From CAZAQB01 sp964487155 (GTDB taxonomy: Bacteria > Pseudomonadota > Gammaproteobacteria > Nitrococcales > Nitrococcaceae): a DNA stretch of 9,502 nt. The stretch lies in NCBI GenBank assembly GCA_964487155.1, contig CAZAQB010000129.1, positions 1-9,502 of the forward strand. The letters are read 5' to 3'. The notes under the pieces were generated by a model, which saw nothing but the letters and a program-made list of their open reading frames with translations, had not been told where the DNA came from and did not search any database. Position 1 is the first letter of the stretch. Each line of letters starts with the position of its first letter. This document shows positions 1 through 6,184 of the stretch, piece by piece. The translations under genes were made by a program, and so were the position numbers.

Positions 1-7
1 CCCCAAT

Positions 8-33
8 AAAAAAGCCCCCGCCGAGGCGGGGGC
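8..33 (-). terminator. Rho-independent terminator of the symporter operon
   Basis: Read on the minus strand, a GC-only stem of 8 bp closed by a CTCG tetraloop (14-33) is followed at once by six T residues (8-13). It begins about 30 bp after the symporter stop codon. This is a complete intrinsic terminator and marks the 3' end of the DUF4212-symporter transcript. There is no T run on the plus-strand side, so it is not obviously bidirectional. Confidence 0.93.
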
Positions 34-63
34 AGAAATTGCTTCTTCTTCGGACTGTTGTTG

Positions 64-1842
64 TTAGTGGTCGACGGCACCGGCCGCACCCCGGGGGACA
101 CGGATGTCCTCCACGAAGTGCTGGATGTGCTCCGGCGGCGGGGCGGTGACCTTGGAGACCGCGACGGCGACGACCACGTTGATCAACGCGCCCAGGGCCC
201 CGAAGGACTCCGGCTGGATGCCCATGAACCAGTTATCCGGCGTGTTGGGCAGCATGTTGGTACCGGGGATGAAGAACCAGCCCTTGAAGGTGAAGATGTA
301 CACCATGGTGGCGCTCAGGCCGACCAGCATGCCGGCGATGGCGCCCTCGCGGTTCATCTTCTTGTTGAAGATGCCCATCATCAGTACCGGGAAGATCGAG
401 GAGGCGGCGAGGCCGAAGGCGAGCGCCACCACCTGGGCCGCGAAGCCTGGCGGGTTGAAGCCGAAGTAGCCCGCCACGACGATTGCGCCCGCCATGGAGA
501 TGCGGGCGGCCAGCAGCTCCTGTTTCTCCCCGATGTTCGGGTTGATCACGCCCTTGATGAGGTCGTGGGAGACCGCCGAAGAAATCGCCATCAGCAGGCC
601 CGCCGCCGTCGACAGGGCCGCTGCCAGGCCACCGGCCACCACCAGGGCGATGACCCAGTTGGGCAGCTGGGCGATCTCGGGGTTGGCCAGCACCATGATG
701 TCCCGGTCCACCGTCAGCTCGCTGCCCTGCCAGCCGGCGGCGTTGGCGGTCTGGGTGATCTGCTCGTTGCCGCCTTCCTTGTAGTACTGCACCCGGCCGT
801 CACCGTTCTTGTCGTCCCAGGCCAGCAGGCCGGTCTCACGCCAGCGCTCGAACCAGTCAGGAGCCTGCTCGATCTGCATGGCGCCTCCGGCGTTGACCCC
901 ACCCGGGTAGACGGTGTTGATCAGGTTGTAGAAGGACATGGCGCCCACCGCCGGGGCGGTGGTGTAGAGGATGCCGATGAACACCAGCGCCCAGCCGGCG
1001 GACAGGCGTGCGTCACGCACCCGGGGCACCGTGAAGAAGCGCACGATGACGTGGGGCAGGCCGGCGGTGCCGAACATCAGCGAGGCGGTCAGGAAGAACA
1101 TGTTGATGGTGGTGCCCTTCTGAGCCGTGTACTCGCGGAAGCCCAGCTCCAGCAGGGTGGCGTCCAGCTTATCCAGCAGATACGAGCTCTCGTTGGCCAG
1201 CGTGCTGCCAAGACCGAGCTGGGGCAGCGGGTTGCCGGTGATCTGCAGCGAGATGAAGATGGCCGGCACGGTGTAGGCGAAGATCAGCACCACGTACTGG
1301 GCGATCTGGGTGTAGGTGACGCCCTTCATGCCGCCCGTCACCGCGTAGATGAACACGATGGCCATGCCGATCAGCAGGCCGGCCTCATAGCTGGTCTCCA
1401 GGAACCGGGAGAAGGCCACGCCCATGCCCTTCATCTGGCCGATGACGTAGGTCAGGGAGGCGACGATCAGGCAGATGACGGCGACGATGCGGGCGGTCTT
1501 GGAGTAGTAGCGGTCGCCGATGAACTCCGGCACCGTGAACTTGCCGAACTTGCGCAGGTAGGGGGCCAGCAGCATGGCCAGCAGCACGTAGCCGCCGGTC
1601 CAGCCCATCAGGTAGACCGAGGCGTCGTAGCCCATGAAGGCGATCAGCCCGGCCATGGAGATGAACGAGGCCGCGGACATCCAGTCCGCCGCGGTGGCCA
1701 TGCCGTTGGCGATGGGGTTGACCCCCTTGCCGGCCACGTAGAACTCGCCGGTGGAGCCGGCCCGCGCCCAGACGGCGATGCCGATGTAGAGCGCAAACGA
1801 CGCACCTACGACGATGTAGGTCCATACAGTCAATGCATCCAT
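64..1842 (-). CDS. Sodium:solute symporter, large subunit (SSS/SLC5, VC_2705-type, ActP-like)
   Basis: This 592-aa polytopic inner-membrane protein of the solute:sodium symporter family probably imports acetate or a similar small carboxylate with Na+. Visible family features are the N-terminal stretch with 'FYVAGKGVNPIANGMATAAD' (34-53), 'GGMKGVTYTQIAQYVVL' (170-186), 'GTAGLPHVIVRFFTVP' (258-273), and the helix with 'AALSTAAGLLMAISSAVSHD' (408-427). S411/T412 in that helix are likely equivalents of the Na2-site hydroxyl pair known in SLC5 proteins. A non-membrane insert at about 311-393 holds an EF-hand-like 'DKNGDGRV'. The ATG at 1842 follows a GGGGAG ribosome-binding site, and the gene starts 15 bp after the DUF4212 stop, so the two are co-transcribed. 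Pairing with a DUF4212 small subunit is typical of the VC_2705 subgroup rather than classical ActP. Acetate as substrate is inferred from similarity and the neighbouring acs. Nothing is broken. Confidence 0.93.
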   Translation of the reverse strand: MDALTVWTYIVVGASFALYIGIAVWARAGSTGEFYVAGKGVNPIANGMATAADWMSAASFISMAGLIAFMGYDASVYLMGWTGGYVLLAMLLAPYLRKFGKFTVPEFIGDRYYSKTARIVAVICLIVASLTYVIGQMKGMGVAFSRFLETSYEAGLLIGMAIVFIYAVTGGMKGVTYTQIAQYVVLIFAYTVPAIFISLQITGNPLPQLGLGSTLANESSYLLDKLDATLLELGFREYTAQKGTTINMFFLTASLMFGTAGLPHVIVRFFTVPRVRDARLSAGWALVFIGILYTTAPAVGAMSFYNLINTVYPGGVNAGGAMQIEQAPDWFERWRETGLLAWDDKNGDGRVQYYKEGGNEQITQTANAAGWQGSELTVDRDIMVLANPEIAQLPNWVIALVVAGGLAAALSTAAGLLMAISSAVSHDLIKGVINPNIGEKQELLAARISMAGAIVVAGYFGFNPPGFAAQVVALAFGLAASSIFPVLMMGIFNKKMNREGAIAGMLVGLSATMVYIFTFKGWFFIPGTNMLPNTPDNWFMGIQPESFGALGALINVVVAVAVSKVTAPPPEHIQHFVEDIRVPRGAAGAVDH

Positions 1843-1857
1843 GAATGGCTCCCCCCC

Positions 1858-2145
1858 TTACTCTTCGTGGACGTCGTACTTGCGATCCAGCTTGTTCATC
1901 TGGAACACGTAGATGAAGATCAGCGCGATGAACACGTAGATCGATCCCTGCTGGGCGAACCAGAAGCCAAGCTGGTAGCCGCCGATGGAGATGTTGTTCA
2001 GCACCGGCGCGAGGATGATCCCGCACACGAACGACACCACGAACCAGATCACCAGATTGGTGATCAGCATCCGGACGTTCTCTCGCCAGTAGGCGATAGC
2101 CGCCTGCTCTTTGCTGGTTTTGGACTCGCTTTGGGACTCGCTCAT
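1858..2145 (-). CDS. DUF4212 small subunit of the sodium/solute symporter
   Basis: This is a 95-aa membrane protein with two hydrophobic helices, at about 28-50 (ITNLVIWFVVSFVCGIILAP) and about 61-82, a polar N-terminus rich in Ser/Glu/Lys and a charged C-terminus (KLDRKYDVHEE). Size, the two-helix plan, the 'YWRENVR' motif before helix 1 and the position directly before an SSS symporter identify it as a DUF4212 protein, described as a putative small subunit of solute:sodium symporters. Its exact role (assembly, stability or transport) is not visible here. The start at 2145 is chosen because a perfect AGGAGG (2153-2158) sits 7 nt upstream. The longer open frame to 2310 has no ribosome-binding site and adds a Pro/Arg-rich, GC-driven segment unlike the family. 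It is the first gene of the symporter operon. Confidence 0.94.
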   Translation of the reverse strand: MSESQSESKTSKEQAAIAYWRENVRMLITNLVIWFVVSFVCGIILAPVLNNISIGGYQLGFWFAQQGSIYVFIALIFIYVFQMNKLDRKYDVHEE

Positions 2146-2152
2146 TCGAGTA

Positions 2153-2158
2153 CCTCCT
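2153..2158 (-). promoter_or_regulatory. Ribosome-binding site of the DUF4212 gene
   Basis: A perfect AGGAGG on the minus strand, 7 nt before the ATG at 2145. It decides between that start and the longer open frame to 2310. Confidence 0.9.
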
Positions 2159-2222
2159 CCCGTTTTGACGTGTTGTAGACGCACCCCGCCCGGCCACGGG
2201 CCGGCGGCCGGTTCGGGTTTGG

Positions 2223-2241
2223 GACGTCCCGGACAGACGTC
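2223..2241. repeat. Paired GACGTC palindromes in the symporter leader
   Basis: GACGTC occurs at 2223-2228 and again at 2236-2241, 13 bp apart. The first copy extends to an 8-bp palindrome (GGACGTCC, 2222-2229). It could be a protein-binding dyad or an RNA pairing element about 80-95 bp before the DUF4212 start. In DNA this GC-rich it may also be chance. Confidence 0.3.
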
Positions 2242-2308
2242 AGAGGGCAGCAGGGGCTGCCGGGGGCGGGGGCGAATGCTGAAGAGGTCGGCCCGAGTAT
2301 CTCCGGCC

Positions 2309-2331
2309 AAGTCCGGCCCGGGGCCGGCCTT
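2309..2331. repeat. GC-rich inverted repeat in the symporter leader
   Basis: Eleven-bp arms (AAGTCCGGCCC and GGGCCGGCCTT) face each other across one central base, with a single mismatch. In RNA the innermost pairs would open to form the loop. There is no T run after it, so it is not an intrinsic terminator. It lies about 110-130 nt into the predicted leader transcript. Role unknown. Confidence 0.5.
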
Positions 2332-2417
2332 CCTCGCGCACCGCGGCGCTCCCTCCCTGGGGCAGCGCGGTTTCTCCTCCTCCCACCGGCGGCTGGGCCG
2401 CTCTGCGTTGTCCTGCC

Positions 2418-2436
2418 CCCCGTCATCGAGACGGGG
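2418..2436 (-). other. Perfect stem-loop near the predicted 5' end of the symporter mRNA
   Basis: On the minus strand CCCCGTC and GACGGGG pair perfectly (7 bp) around a 5-nt loop TCGAT. If the sigma54-type element at 2450-2465 is used, transcription would begin near 2439 and this hairpin would occupy about +4 to +22. Such 5'-terminal stems commonly protect mRNA from decay. The pairing is seen directly; the role is inferred. Confidence 0.55.
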
Positions 2437-2449
2437 ACTGCCCTTTCAA

Positions 2450-2465
2450 TGCAGGAACCGTGCAA
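2450..2465 (-). promoter_or_regulatory. Candidate sigma54 (-24/-12) promoter for the symporter operon
   Basis: The minus strand reads TTGCACGGTTCCTGCA. Against the sigma54 consensus TGGCACG-N4-TTGCW it matches at 10 of 12 defined positions with exact spacing. The -12 GC is intact, while the -24 GG is TG, a real weakness. The expected start is near 2439, reading toward DUF4212 at 2145. Support comes from the sigma54 activator encoded in the same window and from palindromes centred about 97 and 121 bp upstream of that start, the usual distance for activator sites. A strict sigma54 search might score it as marginal. Confidence 0.5.
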
Positions 2466-2527
2466 GCGATTTATTCCCTGAAAACACATATGCTTGCGGT
2501 CACGGTGGCCCTGCATGCTCCGGCATG

Positions 2528-2544
2528 TGTTACCTCAGGTAACA
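2528..2544. promoter_or_regulatory. Palindromic operator A, probable upstream activating site (CbrB candidate)
   Basis: TGTTACCTCAGGTAACA is a perfect palindrome with 8-bp arms and one central base. Its centre (2536) is about 97 bp upstream of the start predicted from the sigma54-type element. It resembles site B 24 bp away and site C upstream of the cbrAB operon. CbrB sites in Pseudomonas are palindromic and, as I remember, have a TGTTAC/GTAACA core. That recollection should be checked. Confidence 0.65.
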
Positions 2545-2549
2545 TTCCC

Positions 2550-2570
2550 CTGTGTCACCAGGTAACACAG
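2550..2570. promoter_or_regulatory. Palindromic operator B, second copy of the same motif
   Basis: Ten-bp arms (CTGTGTCACC and GGTAACACAG) surround one central A with a single mismatch. The half-site AGGTAACA is identical to that of site A and lies 23 bp away. The spacer between half-sites is 2 bp shorter than in site A, so either the two sites bind with different geometry or one is a weaker secondary site. Confidence 0.6.
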
Positions 2571-2602
2571 CAGGCCCGTGCTACGGGGTCCGGGAATACA
2601 AC

Positions 2603-2630
2603 GTGCCCCGGCCCCGGAGGGCCAGGGCAC
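2603..2630 (-). terminator. Terminator-like hairpin after acs
   Basis: A 12-bp stem with one G-T wobble closes on a TCCG tetraloop, starting about 13 bp past the acs stop codon. The sequence after it on the minus strand (GTTGTATT) has only scattered T residues, so it may act as a weak intrinsic terminator or as a 3' stabilising stem. It separates acs from the symporter operon. Confidence 0.65.
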
Positions 2631-2643
2631 GGACTGGGCCGGA

Positions 2644-4581
2644 CTACTTGTTGGCCCGGTTATCGACCAGTTCATCCACCACCGAGGGGTCCGCCAGCGT
2701 GCTGGTGTCGCCCAGGCTGTCCAGCTCGTTGGTGGCGACCTTGCGCAGGATGCGGCGCATGATCTTGCCCGAACGGGTCTTGGGCAGACCGGGGGCCCAC
2801 TGGATGACATCGGGCTTGGCGATGGGGCCGATCTCCTGGCGCACCAGGTCGTTGAGCTCCTTCTTGAGCTCGTCGCTGGGCTCGACGCCCGCCACCAGGG
2901 TGACGTAGGCGTAGATGCCCTGGCCCTTGACGTCGTGGGGGAAGCCCACCACGGCAGCCTCGGCCACCTTTTCATGGAGCACCAGGGCGCTCTCCACCTC
3001 GGCGGTGCCCATGCGGTGGCCGGAGACGTTGATGACGTCGTCCACCCGGCCGGTGATCCAGTAATAGCCGTCTTCGTCCCGGCGGGCGCCGTCACCGGTG
3101 AAGTAACGGCCGGGATAGTTGGACAGGTAGGTGTTGATGAAGCGCTGGTGGTCGCCGTAGATGGTGCGCATCATGCTGGGCCAGGCCCGGTTGATGCACA
3201 GGTTGCCCTCGGTGGCGCCTTCCTGGACATTGCCTTCGTTGTCCACCAGCGCCGGCTCCACGCCGAAGAACGGCAGCGTGGCGGAACCGGGCTTCAGGTC
3301 GGTGGCGCCGGGCAGGGGGGAGATCATGATGGCGCCGGTCTCGGTCTGCCACCAGGTGTCCACGATGGGGCAGCGCTCGTCGCCCACCACCCGGAAGTAC
3401 CACTCCCAGGCCTCCGGGTTGATGGGCTCGCCCACCGTGCCGAGGATGCGCAGGGACTTGCGGCTGGTCTTCTTCACCAGCTCCTCGCCCTGGCCCATCA
3501 GCGAGCGGATGGCGGTGGGGGCGGTGTAGAAGATGGCCACGTTGTGCTTGTCCACCACCTGCCAGAAGCGCGAGGCATCCGGGTAGGTGGGCACCCCCTC
3601 GAAGATCAGCGTGGTGGCGCCGTTGGCGAGCGGGCCGTAGACGATGTAGGAGTGGCCGGTGACCCAGCCCACGTCGGCCGTGCACCAGTACACTTCGCCG
3701 TCGTGGTAGTCGAACACGTACTTGTGGGTCATGGCCGCCTGCAGCAGGTAGCCGCCGGTGGTGTGCAGCACGCCCTTGGGCTTGCCGGTGGAGCCGGAGG
3801 TATAGAGGATGAACAGCGGATCCTCGGCGTCCATCTCCTCCGCCGGGCAGTCGGCGGAGGCGTTCTTGACGGCCTCGCCGTAGTCCACGTCGCGGCCGTC
3901 GTTCCAGGTGACATCACCGCCGGTGTGGCGCACGGTGATCACCTTCTCCACGCTGGGGCACTCGGCCAGCGCCTTGTCGACGTTCGCCTTGAGGGGCACG
4001 GCGCGCCCGCCCCGCAGGCCCTCGTCGGCGGTGATCACGAAGCGGCAGTCGGAGTCCTGGATGCGGTCGCGCAGGGCGGTGGGGGAGAAGCCGCCGAACA
4101 CGATGGAGTGGACCGCGCCGATGCGCGCACTGGCCAGCATGGCCACGGCGGCCTCGGGGATCATCGGCAGGTAGATGCAGATACGGTCGCCCTTCTTGGC
4201 GCCGCGGTCCTTGAGGGCGTTGGCCAGCCGGCAGACCTGGTCGTGGAGTTCGCGGTAGGTGATCTTCTTGTCGTTGTCCGGGGAGTCGCCCTCCCAGACG
4301 ATGGCGACACTGTCGCCCTTGGCGTCCAGGTGCCGGTCCAGGCAGTTGTAGGCGACATTCAGCTTGCCGCCCTCGAACCAGCGGATCTCGCCGGTCTTGA
4401 GGTCGGAGCCGTCGACCTTGTCCCACCGCTTGAACCAGTGCAGGAAGGCGTTCGCCTGCTCCGCCCAGAAGGCCTCGGGCTCCTCCAGGGAGCGCCGGTA
4501 CATCTCCCGGTACTGCTCCTTGTTGACGTGGGCCGATGCGGCGATATTGGCGGGAACCTCGTGGACCTTGTGTTCGGACAT
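2644..4581 (-). CDS. acs: Acetyl-CoA synthetase (AMP-forming)
   Basis: This 645-aa cytoplasmic enzyme converts acetate, ATP and CoA to acetyl-CoA, AMP and pyrophosphate, the high-affinity route of acetate assimilation. The length matches the family (about 650 aa). The adenylate-forming motifs are intact: P-loop 'YTSGSTGKPKG' (260-270), 'DTWWQTETG' (408-416), 'YFTGDGARRDEDGYYWITGR' (493-512), the hinge aspartate region (GRVDD, 511-515), and the catalytic lysine K606 in 'PKTRSGK'. W411 corresponds to the tryptophan that limits the acyl pocket to acetate in Salmonella Acs (W414). The P-X4-G-K context of K606 is the target of Pat-type acetylation and CobB deacetylation in studied bacteria, so post-translational control is likely. 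The ATG at 4581 follows GGGAGGAG by about 7 nt. It sits between the sensor-regulator genes and an acetate-type symporter. Confidence 0.97.
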   Translation of the reverse strand: MSEHKVHEVPANIAASAHVNKEQYREMYRRSLEEPEAFWAEQANAFLHWFKRWDKVDGSDLKTGEIRWFEGGKLNVAYNCLDRHLDAKGDSVAIVWEGDSPDNDKKITYRELHDQVCRLANALKDRGAKKGDRICIYLPMIPEAAVAMLASARIGAVHSIVFGGFSPTALRDRIQDSDCRFVITADEGLRGGRAVPLKANVDKALAECPSVEKVITVRHTGGDVTWNDGRDVDYGEAVKNASADCPAEEMDAEDPLFILYTSGSTGKPKGVLHTTGGYLLQAAMTHKYVFDYHDGEVYWCTADVGWVTGHSYIVYGPLANGATTLIFEGVPTYPDASRFWQVVDKHNVAIFYTAPTAIRSLMGQGEELVKKTSRKSLRILGTVGEPINPEAWEWYFRVVGDERCPIVDTWWQTETGAIMISPLPGATDLKPGSATLPFFGVEPALVDNEGNVQEGATEGNLCINRAWPSMMRTIYGDHQRFINTYLSNYPGRYFTGDGARRDEDGYYWITGRVDDVINVSGHRMGTAEVESALVLHEKVAEAAVVGFPHDVKGQGIYAYVTLVAGVEPSDELKKELNDLVRQEIGPIAKPDVIQWAPGLPKTRSGKIMRRILRKVATNELDSLGDTSTLADPSVVDELVDNRANK

Positions 4582-4816
4582 TCTGCTGCTCCTCCCGGTG
4601 ATAACGCGTTCGAACCGTCTTCAGGGACAGCCCGAATCAACGAACTGGTATGACTGTTCGGCTTGTGTGCGCAGACGGCAAGCGCCGCCAGCTGCGCCAG
4701 ACCGGCCTAAAGCCTAGCAAACCCCACGCGGCCCGGAGTTCTGCGGCTCCAGTGGCGCGCTCCGGCGGCCGGTTCGCCGGATGCGGGGAATAGTACCAAG
4801 CTTGCCGGCGCGGGTG
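4582..4816 (-). other. 235-bp intergenic region between the response regulator and acs
   Basis: The region holds the acs ribosome-binding site (GGGAGGAG, 4589-4596) and an imperfect GC-rich hairpin at 4761-4781 (7-bp arms TCCGGCG/CGCCGGA, no T run). I found no convincing sigma70 or sigma54 promoter, no GTTACC-type palindrome and no gene. The acs promoter presumably lies here, but acs could also be read through from the regulator operon. Confidence 0.5.
4761..4781. repeat. GC-rich inverted repeat after the response regulator
   Basis: Seven-bp perfect arms TCCGGCG and CGCCGGA flank a 7-nt GC-rich loop, about 36 bp past the cbrB stop codon. Without a T tract it is at best a weak or Rho-assisted 3' end. 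Confidence 0.4.
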
Positions 4817-6184
4817 TCAGGTCCCCCTCAACCCGCCGCTGCGCCCGGCACCCCGGGCGCGCGGCAGACCCAGTCGCTGGCGGCGCTCCCACAGCGCCTT
4901 GCGGCTGATGCCCAGCCGCCTCGCCAGCTCGGTCTCGGTCATCTGGGCTTCGTTCTCCCGCACGAATTCCACAAAGTATTCCTCCAGGGACAAGTCGGCG
5001 CCGCCGCCAGGGGTCGTCCCGGGTGGGGGTGCCTCCCGGGGCAGGGCCAGCAGCTCGGCGTCGATCTGGCTGGCGTCGGACAGGATGACGGCGCGCTCCA
5101 CGGCGTTCTCCAGCTCTCGTACGTTGCCCGGCCAGCGGTGCTGGCGGATGGCCTGCAGGGCGCAGTCGCTGAAGCGGGCCGGCGGACGGTTGAGTCGTTG
5201 GCAGGCCTTGTCGAGCATGTAGCGGGCCAGTTCGGACAGATCCTCGCTGCGTTCGCGCAACGGCGGCAGGCGGATCTCCATGACCTGGATGCGGAAGTAG
5301 AGGTCCTCGCGGAACGCCCGCTCGCGCACCATGGTGGCCAGGTCGCGGTGGGTGGCGGCCACCAGCCGCACGTCCACCCGCTGGGAGCGGGAGGACCCCA
5401 CCCGGCGGATCTCCCCCTCCTGGAGCACCCGCAGCAGCCGCGCCTGGGCCTGCAGCGGCAGCTCGCCGATCTCGTCCAGGAACAGCGTGCCGCCGTCGGC
5501 TGCCTCCACCAGTCCGTGGCGTTGGACCACGGCGCCGGTGAACGCGCCTTTCTCGTGACCGAACAGCTCCGCCTCGATCAGGGACTCGGGGATGGAGGCG
5601 CAGTTGACGGCAATCATGGGCGCCTCCCGGCGCCGGCTCTGCTCGTGCACCGCCCGGGCGACGAGCTCCTTGCCGGTGCCCGACTCTCCCAGGATCAGTA
5701 CCGAGGTATCGGTGGGGGCGACCTTGCGGATGCGCTCGAACACGTCCTGCATGGCGGCGCAGCGGCCGACGATGCCGGCTACCGGGTAGTCGCGCTCGAT
5801 CTGGGCCTTGAGAACTGCGTTCTGGCGCTGGAGGTGGGCCTCCTTGACCACCCGCTGCAAGGTAAGCAGCAACTCGTCGTTGTCGAACGGCTTGGCGATG
5901 TAGTCGATGGCGCCCTCGCGCATGGCCTCCACGGCGGAGCGCACACTCGCGTAGCTGGTCATGATGATTACCGGCACCGGGTCGGCACGGCCGATGAGCT
6001 CGGTGCCCGGGTGTCCCGGCAGGCGCAGGTCGGCCAGCACCACGTCGTGCTCTGCAGGGTTGAACTCCTCGCAGGCCTGCTCCACCGACTCGGCGGCCGA
6101 GACCTCCATGCCGTTGCGCTCCAGCAGCCGCTGGATGGCATTGCGGATGATGGCCTCGTCCTCCACGACCAGCACCCTAGGCAT
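4817..6184 (-). CDS. cbrB: CbrB-like sigma54-dependent response regulator (NtrC family)
   Basis: This 455-aa cytoplasmic DNA-binding activator receives phosphate from the adjacent kinase and remodels sigma54 RNA polymerase at -24/-12 promoters. The receiver domain (1-120) has the acidic pair E8/D9, phospho-acceptor D52, T76 and K98. The AAA+ domain (about 135-370) has Walker A 'GESGTGKE' (166-173), an intact 'GAFTGA' sigma54-contact loop (213-218), Walker B 'TLFLDEIG' (233-240), 'FREDLYFR' (291-298), and 'WPGNVREL' (351-358). After a Pro/Gly linker (383-396), a Fis-type helix-turn-helix spans about 415-440. The ATG overlaps the kinase stop by 8 bp, with AGAAGG 9 nt upstream, so translation is probably coupled. 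Pairing with an SLC5-STAC-PAS kinase is the CbrA/CbrB arrangement, which in Pseudomonas controls carbon and nitrogen source use. CrbR and ErdR, partners of similar kinases, are LuxR-type and do not fit. The exact regulon here is unknown. Confidence 0.9.
   Translation of the reverse strand: MPRVLVVEDEAIIRNAIQRLLERNGMEVSAAESVEQACEEFNPAEHDVVLADLRLPGHPGTELIGRADPVPVIIMTSYASVRSAVEAMREGAIDYIAKPFDNDELLLTLQRVVKEAHLQRQNAVLKAQIERDYPVAGIVGRCAAMQDVFERIRKVAPTDTSVLILGESGTGKELVARAVHEQSRRREAPMIAVNCASIPESLIEAELFGHEKGAFTGAVVQRHGLVEAADGGTLFLDEIGELPLQAQARLLRVLQEGEIRRVGSSRSQRVDVRLVAATHRDLATMVRERAFREDLYFRIQVMEIRLPPLRERSEDLSELARYMLDKACQRLNRPPARFSDCALQAIRQHRWPGNVRELENAVERAVILSDASQIDAELLALPREAPPPGTTPGGGADLSLEEYFVEFVRENEAQMTETELARRLGISRKALWERRQRLGLPRARGAGRSGGLRGT

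Larger units (their letters stand above)
2146..2643 (-). other. 498-bp regulatory intergenic region between acs and the symporter operon
   Basis: No convincing gene lies here. The open frames across it lack ribosome-binding sites and have Pro/Arg/Gly-rich, GC-driven products. In the direction of transcription it contains a terminator-like hairpin after acs (2603-2630), two GTTACC/GGTAAC palindromes (2528-2570), an AT-richer stretch (about 2466-2496), a sigma54-type -24/-12 element (2450-2465), a short perfect stem-loop (2418-2436), a long GC-rich dyad (2309-2331), a pair of GACGTC palindromes (2223-2241), and the ribosome-binding site at 2153-2158. The expected mRNA leader is about 290 nt. 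Confidence 0.75.

Noticed and set aside
58..2178. 706-aa plus-strand open frame opposite the symporter genes
   Set aside because: It is antisense to two clear genes. The product is His/Gly/Asp/Arg-rich with no fold signature, as expected from the complement of GC-rich membrane-protein codons.
2451..2500. IHF site between the activator palindromes and the sigma54-type element
   Set aside because: The stretch is AT-richer than its surroundings, but I found no good match to the IHF consensus, so only the composition is noted.
2142..2516. 124-aa minus-strand open frame in the acs-symporter gap
   Set aside because: It has no ribosome-binding site, overlaps the DUF4212 start, and gives a Pro/Arg/Gly-rich product typical of non-coding GC-rich DNA.
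4605..4618. GTTCGAAC, resembling a tRNA T-loop or attachment site
   Set aside because: No acceptor stem, anticodon arm or other tRNA part surrounds it. It is only a short palindrome.
2578..4653. 691-aa plus-strand open frame opposite acs
   Set aside because: It is a shadow of acs with a low-complexity Val/Gly/Ala/His composition and no motif.
4660..4700. TGGC...TTGC pairs that look like a sigma54 promoter for acs
   Set aside because: The GG-to-GC spacing is 8 bp rather than the required 10, so it does not fit.
4582..4816. A crcZ-like small RNA gene directly after the regulator, as in Pseudomonas
   Set aside because: I found no sigma54 element, no GTTACC palindrome and no repeated A-rich (AAnAAnAA) motifs in this gap.
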